From the NCBI GenBank assembly GCA_934667105.1, contig CAKULG010000008.1, positions 55,648-119,647 of the forward strand: a stretch of 64,000 bases of DNA, given 5' to 3'. Position numbers and translations under genes: made by a program. The notes under the pieces are model-generated. The model saw nothing but the letters and a program-made list of their open reading frames with translations, was not told where the DNA came from and did not search any database. Source of the DNA: an uncultured Clostridia bacterium (lineage in GTDB: Bacteria; Bacillota; Clostridia; Christensenellales; Aristaeellaceae). Position 1 is the first letter of the stretch; every line of letters begins with the position of its first letter. This document shows positions 57,577 to 64,000 of the stretch, in pieces.

Positions 57577-59074
57577 CTACTGAATGGCTGGAACATCTGG
57601 AAATCTCGGAAAAATGACCAGTTCGCCGAGGTCAAAATCGTAGTCCAGAGCCCAACCGTATTCAGGTGCAAAAAGGAGACGCAGTTTGCGCTCCATATTT
57701 GCGGCAAAGAAGCCCATCGCAATTGAGGTCATGGAAGTGTCGGGCAACCGAGTCATTACCTGGTCCAAGCTATATCGGCGCTTGACGACACCAAATGTTC
57801 CCTCAATCACGACGCGGTCGCAGCCATCCTGGTAGATCTGTTTGCTTTCCTCCTGCTTCTCCTCTGCCGACTTCCGTCCCAGCCTGGGACCTGAAAGACG
57901 GATCCCCAGCGAGGTGCACCAAAGCCGATTTTCTCTGCCGGGATAAGCCCGGTCTGCCAGAATCGTCTTTGGGTAGAAGCCAAAGGTCTCTTTGTATTCC
58001 TCAACGACCTGCTTCAGACTTCTGCTCTCAGAGTAGTTGTTCCAGTCAGCCTTCATCAGGAAAGCGTAACCACTCACAAGACCTACTATGACCTTGGCAC
58101 CAAACTCAGTTGGACATCCCGCTTTACCTCGCACAATAGGACGAACATGCGGCTGATCGATGCTGACGATGCGGTCTTCAATCTGATGACTCTTCCGCAC
58201 ATACAAGTCCCACTGTTGGCGGCAGAGTTCCTGGATCACCAACAGCTTCCTGTATAGGTCATTCCCCAGCAGCGATAAGGACACGCCGTGGGCCACCATC
58301 TTCTCGATGTAGCCGATATTTCGCTGGATATATTGCAAATTCCCACGGAGCACCATCCGCGTTTCTCGTACAGTATGGGTACGCTTCTTGATGTATGCCA
58401 AATATCTTTTCCGAGCCTGCTGACGATAGGTTCGGGGCTTCTCGGGGTACAAGATCACGGGCGGCAGGATACAACAAATCAATCATTTTCTCTACCAGCT
58501 CCCGGGCGTGGTTCAGCAGCCCGACGTCTGTCGGATAATGGATATCTGCCAGACAGCAGGTCGCGTCAAGAATCAGTGTTCCACGGTTCTCAGATTTTTC
58601 TGTCGGCTGTGCTGAGAGAGGGTCCTCACTGTCTTCCTGATTTACGGAATCATCTTCCTCGGGATTATCCGTGCTGGCAACTGCTTCTGGCGCAAAAACC
58701 AGATCGTTGATCCGTTGAATCATCTCAGGAGAAATACGCTTCCTGAAATGTGTCATCATGGATGCGTCGAAAGGCGATTCCATGGTGTAGCACCCAAATC
58801 CGCAGAAGTACTGCAGATAGGGGTTCTCCTGGATATTTCGTCTGGTCTGTTCATTTGTGTAGCCTTCCTCGGCCTGGATGTACAGTGCCCCGAAGGCCAG
58901 ACGAGATGGAATGGCCACTTGGCCCTCACTGCTTTTGAAATGTTCCTGATACTCCCGGTCAATCGCTTCCCAAGGAAACTTCTTGCTGAGGATTACCCAC
59001 CGGTTATCCTCACGCAATGTAACCCCAAAGGGCATCTCCATCTTAAGCTGGTCATAAACTTCGTGCCGATACAT
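57577..59074 (-). pseudogene. Frameshifted IS5-family transposase
   Basis: The 5' frame (from ATG 59074) encodes the N-terminal DUF772-type domain and first catalytic region (LILDATCCLADIHYPTDVGLLNHARE). The 3' frame (to 57577) encodes the rest of the DDE domain (GLVSGYAFLMKADWNN, TILADRAYPGREN, VVIEGTFGVVKRRYSLDQV). The two join cleanly if one C is removed from the run of four at 58444-58447 (plus strand GGGG), giving VPEKPRTYR. The change could be a mutation that inactivates the element or a slippery site for frameshifting; a simple mutation is more likely as this family normally has one frame. Confidence 0.85.
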
Positions 59075-59308
59075 CTTCATCACCTGCAAACTTTTTCTTT
59101 AGAACTCCTGAATCCCTTTGCAGATATTATACCACATTACCCTTGTTTTTCCCAGTGTTTTCAATGGTTTCCGAGCTTTTTTGCGCCGTTCAGTAAGCAC
59201 TAATTAAGGGCAAAATCGAAAGAAATAGGGGTTGCGTATTACCTATACTCTGATTCTTGCTTAGAACGCAGAAAAGCTGCCGTTTTCGACCTTTATCGCG
59301 ACATAAAC

Positions 59309-62300
59309 TTAAGGCATAGCCGCGCAATCTTCTACGACATACATCTCACAGCGTCCATCAGCACAACAGAAGAAATGCTTATGGTCGCTGCACCATCCGA
59401 TGCGACTGTGATTTGCTTCGATAACAGTCTTACCATCATAAGTGATAAGACCTTCTTTGTAGCTGTCCTTTTCACCAACTCTGACAGTGAGATATGGATC
59501 CTTGCGCCCATGGATTTCATGGTAGATAGCAGGAATGATGATGTTGCCATCGTAGTCTTTCATGCCTTGTTTGCCGTTTTCTACGAAGCAAATTCTCTGC
59601 TGTTCATGGTAGAAGCCATTCCAAGGGACATCATAGATGCAGGGGAGGATCTCGTTGCCCTCCTTATCAATCAAACCATGTCTGGCGCCATCCTTATCGC
59701 GGATAACCACTTCATATGGATCATGCCAGGTATAGATCGAGGAATATATGGATTTGAAACGCTCCTTGCCGGATGGGGCAATGATCTTTTCAATCGTCCG
59801 GCCGAGTTCTTCATCGAAGACCTCAACTTCCATATCGCCGTTATCGTGGAAGGTGACATCAAGGAATTGGGGCTCGAAGAGGACTCTCTTTTGTGATAGA
59901 TCATAGATGCCCATGGGGAGACTATCGCCCGTTGTATCCGGATCTTCAGCGTAAAACAGGATTCTGTCCTTCCAGGTTTCATAAGAGAAGCCTTCAAAGG
60001 TTGGTTCTGCGAGCCAGTTACCCTTGCAATCAATGACACCCCAGTGACCGTCTTTCCAGCCACCATAATGGACCATGAACATATCGGAGCGATCGAAGAA
60101 GTGCTTGATTTCATCGAAGATGAAGGGGATAACCTCGTTACCGTCCTTGTCGATGGCACCCCAGAACTCCTCTTCCGTCCAGTAACGGCCCTGATTATAC
60201 TTGTTGTCCCATTTAGGGTCGATAGTCCATTTGCCCTTTGCAACGATGGCGATACCATTTTCAAAGTCAGTAGCATAGATATACTGGGGCGGAATAACCT
60301 CCTCGCCAGATTCATTTACAAAACCCCAAGTACCCGCAATTTGATCATAATCCGAATGATAAGCCAAATCCATGAAGCGCAGCTTGAGCGTAGATACGCG
60401 GCACATTCCTTCGGAATAATCGCCGACTTCTTGATAATTATCCTGTCGAATTCTGCCACCAATCTCAAGCTCACAGCCATTTGGATCAACACAAAGCCAC
60501 TTATCTCCAAGCTGTACTTTTGCTTTGCCTTCTCTGAAATCATCTGCTTGATCATACTTCATAGGAACGACAAACTTCATGTCCTTGTCAACAAAGCCAT
60601 ATCCATGGCCGTTGATAGCAACGCGGGCAAGATCTTCTTGGAAACTGTCGATGATATCGAAGGTCAGGCTGGTCAGTCGTTTTCCCTCAATAGAAGCAAA
60701 CACGGACTTGCCGTACCAGTTGAATGCCTGGCCGCTGATTAAGACCTTCAATAGACCGGTTTCTCCGTCTTCGTACAGAGAGTTTACATTCCACTTCCAG
60801 ATTTTCCGGATCTGGTGCTTTTCATCGGCATACACGATCTCATCTGTCAACTCCGGCTCGGAGTACGGCACACTCTCCATGTAGCATCGAGTTCCCGCGA
60901 TTAGAAACTCATTTTTGAACACAATTGCCGGGCCGCATTCGGGATAGCCTTTATATCTGCTTTCGTGCCGAGGAATTACAGAGACGGATGCCCAGATGTT
61001 ATCGGTAAACACATGACCGCGATAGGAAAGAACCTCCTCGTGCTCAGTCTCCGTCGGAATAGGAAGTACATACTTTTTGCACTCGCCGTTGTCGAAAAAG
61101 AGCTTTACGGCGAATCGTTCTGTGGGAACGGGGGCAAGCGGGACGGCGTTTATGAGTTTGGGAATATATGCGAACAGATCATCTGGTTCTCGTTGCTCGG
61201 TTTTAATAAACTCTGCCACCTTCCGATCACCACCGTCAAAGGGGTGACGGACCATGCTATGCATGCGGTCGGTGGCATGGAAGGAGCTCCAACCGAAGAA
61301 GCCAAGACCTTCAATGTAGGGGACAGAGCTGTAAACTACATCGTTATAACGGACATAGCCCAACTTCATATCACCGTATTCCCGATGCATCGTCCGCAGC
61401 GTCCCATAGAAGGCGCTGTTCATAAATGCACCGGAGTATTTGGGATCTCCTTCAATGGACGGATTATCATCTGTGATAATGCAGTCATAGATGTCCGTAT
61501 CTTCACGGTTGAAGGCGTACATGAACTGCCAGGTTTGATCCATCATCTCTTTGCGAGGATAGTATTCAAACAGATACGAGCCGTTGACTTCTTTAAGATG
61601 CCAAAACTCCGGGCTGTGAGTATCACTTCCGCAGTAGTTTCTTACACGATATTTGATCTCAGCTCCGGCCATGTAGCGATCGACATTGAGGTAGAGGATC
61701 AGGATGATGCTGTTTTCGGCGAAGGGTTCTTTGGCAAGCTTGCTGCAGAAATCACCGTCCAGCTGAGAAGTTTTCTTTTGGCCGTAGGCATACATGAAAA
61801 TCGTGTAAATATAGCCTTTTCTATTGCACCGGTAACCGATGCAATCATCAAAGATCTGCGACTCCAGTACGCTATAGCTCTGCTCGGGCAGCCACTGTTT
61901 GGCATATTCATCTGCTTTGCGCCAAATATAAATCCCATCAGCCGTATCTACAGTCTTATCCCACTTTTGACCTGCAAATGAGCTTCTCATTTCGTTGACA
62001 TGCCGATCATGTGTGGTCAGTGGCACTACTGTAGAAGGAAGGTCATCGGGAGAATCGGGTCCCAATTCTTCGCCATAAAAGGTTTCATTGAACTTGCTTG
62101 TGTCTCGAGACAGCCATATGCTTCTGAACTTTTCGTAGAGGTCTATCATACAGGCAACAACAGCAACAGGATAATCAGAGCCATACTGATACAAGAGCAG
62201 GCCGTACCGGCAGGGATGCGTTCCTGCTTGATTGTCCAAATCAGCAAGGGTTAGGCCATTTGCCAGGACAGATTCCAGTTCTATGACCTTGTAAGTATAA

Positions 62301-62488
62301 GCACAGGTTTCATCAATGTTCTTATGGACGGACTCCATATTTGACAGGATTTCAGATGCCCCCGAAAAGGACTTGTTTGCATACTGGGAAGCATAGTCAC
62401 ATTCCGCTGCCATCAAAGGACGCAGTGCATCAATTTCGCCATCAGCGAATGCTTTTCCCAGTATGTCCATCATAGTATACTGATCCAT
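59309..62488 (-). CDS. Large WG-repeat protein with SnoaL-like N-terminal domain
   Basis: The 1059-residue protein has an N-terminal region that looks like a SnoaL/NTF2-type domain (1-140), a middle part with no clear family, a DUF2442-like segment near residue 500 (RFAVKLFFDNGECKKY), and a C-terminal array of at least seven WG repeats from about 640 (GYGFVDKDMKFVVP, GTWGFVNESGEEVIPP, FWGAIDKDGNEVIP, HWGVIDCKGNW, RHGLIDKEGNEILP, KQGMKDYDGNIIIP). WG repeats form beta-rich binding surfaces of unknown partner. The ATG at 62488 has an AGGAGG site. The region is richer in A/T than the core genome and lies between mobile-element remnants, suggesting transfer. Confidence 0.8.
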   Translation of the reverse strand: MDQYTMMDILGKAFADGEIDALRPLMAAECDYASQYANKSFSGASEILSNMESVHKNIDETCAYTYKVIELESVLANGLTLADLDNQAGTHPCRYGLLLYQYGSDYPVAVVACMIDLYEKFRSIWLSRDTSKFNETFYGEELGPDSPDDLPSTVVPLTTHDRHVNEMRSSFAGQKWDKTVDTADGIYIWRKADEYAKQWLPEQSYSVLESQIFDDCIGYRCNRKGYIYTIFMYAYGQKKTSQLDGDFCSKLAKEPFAENSIILILYLNVDRYMAGAEIKYRVRNYCGSDTHSPEFWHLKEVNGSYLFEYYPRKEMMDQTWQFMYAFNREDTDIYDCIITDDNPSIEGDPKYSGAFMNSAFYGTLRTMHREYGDMKLGYVRYNDVVYSSVPYIEGLGFFGWSSFHATDRMHSMVRHPFDGGDRKVAEFIKTEQREPDDLFAYIPKLINAVPLAPVPTERFAVKLFFDNGECKKYVLPIPTETEHEEVLSYRGHVFTDNIWASVSVIPRHESRYKGYPECGPAIVFKNEFLIAGTRCYMESVPYSEPELTDEIVYADEKHQIRKIWKWNVNSLYEDGETGLLKVLISGQAFNWYGKSVFASIEGKRLTSLTFDIIDSFQEDLARVAINGHGYGFVDKDMKFVVPMKYDQADDFREGKAKVQLGDKWLCVDPNGCELEIGGRIRQDNYQEVGDYSEGMCRVSTLKLRFMDLAYHSDYDQIAGTWGFVNESGEEVIPPQYIYATDFENGIAIVAKGKWTIDPKWDNKYNQGRYWTEEEFWGAIDKDGNEVIPFIFDEIKHFFDRSDMFMVHYGGWKDGHWGVIDCKGNWLAEPTFEGFSYETWKDRILFYAEDPDTTGDSLPMGIYDLSQKRVLFEPQFLDVTFHDNGDMEVEVFDEELGRTIEKIIAPSGKERFKSIYSSIYTWHDPYEVVIRDKDGARHGLIDKEGNEILPCIYDVPWNGFYHEQQRICFVENGKQGMKDYDGNIIIPAIYHEIHGRKDPYLTVRVGEKDSYKEGLITYDGKTVIEANHSRIGWCSDHKHFFCCADGRCEMYVVEDCAAMP

Positions 62489-62499
62489 ACTTACACCTC

Positions 62500-62901
62500 C
62501 TAAAATCCGTAGATATCCATCATGTCGTTGGGGCCAAGCACCAAATCAGACCACTCTCGGATATCTTTGATCTGTGTTCTGTATTTATCCCGCTCTTTCC
62601 AGAAAGATGCGCCTCGGCTATTGAGCTTCCACATCATGTAATTGCCCTTTCCTTGCCGATCGATTAGCTCATCAAACAATTCATCAAAACTATCCGCAGC
62701 AAAGATTCGCCATGCCTCATCAAGGAGATCATTCCACTCTTTATGGCTGAAATGATACTCGCCGTACTCATCGAACCAGCTCCCAATGGCAAGCGAAATG
62801 CTCCAATCAAGTATAAGAAAATCTTCAACATAGACATGAAGGCAAGAATCGCCTTTGCCGCTTGAAGATCCGTCATAAACAGATTTGCCTTCCAATGCGG
62901 T
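62500..62901 (-). CDS. Hypothetical protein, possibly 5'-truncated
   Basis: The frame encodes about 131 residues of a protein-like sequence rich in D, E, W and S (VYVEDFLILDWSISLAIG, WNDLLDEAWRIFAADSFDELFDELID), with no recognised family. The best start is a TTG at 62895 with no visible ribosome binding site, directly within the preceding reading frame. It may be the distal part of the gene whose N-terminal part begins at 63311, after a frame disruption. It ends 12 bases before the WG-repeat gene, on the same strand. Confidence 0.45.
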   Translation of the reverse strand, partial: TALEGKSVYDGSSSGKGDSCLHVYVEDFLILDWSISLAIGSWFDEYGEYHFSHKEWNDLLDEAWRIFAADSFDELFDELIDRQGKGNYMMWKLNSRGASFWKERDKYRTQIKDIREWSDLVLGPNDMMDIYGF

Positions 62902-63311
62902 TCATCGATCACTAGGTCAAATATTACGATACACTTGATCAGCCGCTCCATCAGAACTGTAGCGCCATTTTCAAGTCTGGCCTTGCCGATTGTGTCGGGC
63001 AGAGTCGTTTTTGTAGAGATGACAATGGAGTTCTCTTCGTAGCTTATAACGGTAACATCAAATTGATCCTTACCGATTACCAGCTTACAGGGCGTATCTG
63101 CCGGAAGAGAGGGGACATATTCAACATTAAAGCGATACCAGAGGTCGGCACCATGGCTTTCGATTTGGCGCCCACCAAAGAGTAGCGTGGAAGACTGACC
63201 GCTTTTTTTGATCTTATCAATTTCTTCTTCAAGCGCATCCCGGAACTCTGATAGAATTCCTTTTAATTCCACTCGGTCAGGAACATGTTGCTTATCCTGA
63301 GCATACATCAT
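62664..63311 (-). CDS. N-terminal fragment of a helicase-associated-type protein
   Basis: The frame starts at an ATG (63311) with AAGGAAG upstream and encodes a 120-residue section (LSEFRDALEEEIDKIKKSGQSS, the ADTPCKLVIGKDQFDVTVIS strand set, LPDTIGKARLENGATVLMERLIKCI) that resembles N-terminal regions of large AAA/superfamily I helicase-like proteins in Clostridia. From about residue 130 the frame becomes non-protein-like (low-complexity S, I, L) while an overlapping frame (62500-62901) looks coding, so a frame disruption is likely. No helicase motif is present in the window, so the call is tentative. Confidence 0.4.
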   Translation of the reverse strand: MMYAQDKQHVPDRVELKGILSEFRDALEEEIDKIKKSGQSSTLLFGGRQIESHGADLWYRFNVEYVPSLPADTPCKLVIGKDQFDVTVISYEENSIVISTKTTLPDTIGKARLENGATVLMERLIKCIVIFDLVIDEPHWKANLFMTDLQAAKAILAFMSMLKIFLYLIGAFRLPLGAGSMSTASIISAIKSGMISLMRHGESLLRIVLMNCLMS

Positions 63312-63376
63312 GTCTTTCACTTCCTTGCTACATAAACTGCTTTAAAAGTTGATGCAGAAATCATCCTGTACAAAAA

Positions 63377-63802
63377 TCATTCCTCAACTTCTATTGGATT
63401 CCGATATTTCTTCGGTGTGTACTTTTCTTTGTTCCGTTCTTTTGCCATCCAGTAGGCATCCTGCAAAGCGCGCATTACGGCATCCTTATCATTCTCGGAC
63501 AATTCACCACCGGCAAAGAGCGCAGACACATCGGCAACCAATTCTTCGGCATCTTTTGCACCTTTGTAGCCGTAGCTCTGTTGTGCCTGAAGAACAAATT
63601 CTTCGTCTTCGGAAAGCAGGAAGTTTATCTCGCATCCAAGTGCAGTGGCAAGTTTGGCGTAAACCTCGCGCTGTTTGGGATAGCGTCCGTCCACCTCATA
63701 ATTGCGGATCGTCCGCAGGGACAGACCACACATTTTACCCAGTTCCGTCTGGGACAGCTTCTTTTCATTTCGCAGCAGTCTTACCTTTTCTCCAAACTTC
63801 AT
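63377..63802 (-). CDS. XRE-family helix-turn-helix regulator
   Basis: The 141-residue protein has an N-terminal lambda-repressor-like HTH (FGEKVRLLRNEKKLSQTELGKMCGLSLRTIRNYE), then a helical C-terminal region (LVADVSALFAGGELSENDKDAVMRALQDAYWMAKERNKEKY) typical of small XRE regulators in mobile regions. The ATG at 63802 has a GGTGAGG site. It probably represses its own or neighbouring genes in the 59-64 kb island. It precedes the truncated helicase-like frame on the same strand. Confidence 0.88.
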   Translation of the reverse strand: MKFGEKVRLLRNEKKLSQTELGKMCGLSLRTIRNYEVDGRYPKQREVYAKLATALGCEINFLLSEDEEFVLQAQQSYGYKGAKDAEELVADVSALFAGGELSENDKDAVMRALQDAYWMAKERNKEKYTPKKYRNPIEVEE

Positions 63803-63812
63803 ATTGAAAACC

Positions 63813-64000
63813 TCACCCGGAAAATAATTTGCCTATCATTTGCCCAATTCTATTCCGGTAGAATCGCAGCTCGTCCGTCCGGTGCTGGCGCTCCACCTTG
63901 CCATTGTGGCGCGGCGTTGCGATCTGAATGCGGTGATACGCAATGCCCATTTCCAGCAGGGCGGTCTCAAACAGCGTCTTGTGCTTTGACTTGGTCACCA
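63813..64000 (-). pseudogene. Transposase/integrase (rve) C-terminal fragment
   Basis: The frame reads from the window edge and encodes GIAYHRIQIATPRHNGKVERQHRTDELRFYRN, the C-terminal part of an rve-type integrase core (the HNGKVERQHR motif carries the third acidic residue of DDE). After RFYRN the family sequence is lost and the frame stops soon, so the 3' end is truncated. It marks another mobile-element remnant at the island boundary. The IS3/IS481 assignment is uncertain. Confidence 0.7.

Larger units (their letters stand above)
57421..59200 (-). mobile_element. IS5-like insertion sequence (ends approximate)
   Basis: The element contains a frameshifted transposase read on the minus strand, a terminator-like hairpin beyond its 3' end, and about 130 bases of A/T-rich leader before the start. 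TAACTGTTC near 57434 and TTACTGAAC (minus, near 59190) may be the remains of terminal inverted repeats (seven of ten positions), but exact ends and a target duplication cannot be fixed by eye. Left and right flanks belong to unrelated genes, so the insertion was followed or accompanied by rearrangement. Confidence 0.7.

Noticed and set aside
57560..59215. ACTAATTA-GGGC at both sides of the IS as a target duplication
   Set aside because: The copies (near 57564 and 59198) differ by one base and one lies inside the likely element near the transposase stop, so they do not fit as a clean target duplication.
1..64000. CRISPR arrays, rRNA operons, prophage structural genes
   Set aside because: No regularly spaced direct repeats, rRNA-like sequence or phage genes were seen anywhere in the window.
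59309..64000. Calling the WG-repeat island a defence system
   Set aside because: No nuclease, reverse transcriptase, toxin or other effector motif could be identified; only the mobile context suggests it.

Overview
The window reads as chromosomal DNA of a GC-rich, Gram-positive, Clostridia-like bacterium (Bacillota). The evidence is the strict minus-strand block tig-clpP-clpX-lonB-lon-engB, which is the Bacillus/Clostridia order, a division/cell-wall (dcw) cluster led by mraZ, a SpoVD/FtsI-type PBP with two PASTA domains, an Rnf complex, LplB/LplC/LplA-type sugar transport, and strong AGGAGG-type ribosome binding sites. Affiliation with a Christensenellales-like gut lineage is only a guess from gene style; no rRNA is present to test it.

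Layout. 1-3950: the 5' part of a ylmH-like gene and a CotH / DUF4956 / VTC-domain trio. 4202-6665: divergent GDPD phosphodiesterase and metallo-beta-lactamase-fold genes. 6948-20372: a long minus-strand dcw cluster read mraZ, ftsL-like, pbp, murE, mraY, murD, ftsW, murA, ftsQ, ftsA, ftsZ; rsmH, murF, murG, murB and murC are not in it. 20780-23202: a metallophosphoesterase, a zinc-ribbon protein, a secreted CAP protein and a small ORF. 23356-31737: trigger factor and the Clp/Lon proteolysis block. 31987-34441: an A/T-richer trio (GNAT, GNAT-nucleotidyltransferase fusion, Nudix) resembling an acquired resistance-type cassette, followed by two tRNA-Ser genes. 34979-45398: a sugar locus with ABC importer, two Gfo/Idh/MocA dehydrogenases, a GH99-like protein, an arabinose/fucose-isomerase-like protein and two AraC regulators. 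45511-46387: a broken PHP-domain gene. 46473-55379: an Rnf/flavin locus. 55730-64000: a decaying, mobile-element-rich region with broken genes, an IS5-like element, a 1059-residue WG-repeat protein and transposase remnants.

How genes work together. The dcw genes make peptidoglycan precursors and build the divisome; MurE carries the DNPR signature of meso-diaminopimelate addition. The Rnf locus combines rnfC, a single ORF fusing RnfD to an RnfG-like part with two flavin-type domains, rnfE and rnfA with ApbE (flavin transferase), a RibF protein reduced to its FAD-synthetase half, NusG-II and Gx-family membrane proteins (families also seen in flavin-based extracellular electron transfer), and a secreted internally duplicated protein. 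It looks like one flavin-loading and electron-transfer module. rnfB is absent from it.

A family of six interspersed hairpin repeats (4072, 6682, 41600, 46419, 56275, 56447) sits at gene 3' ends and is the clearest non-coding structure in the window. All functions are inferred from reading the sequence; no searches were run.
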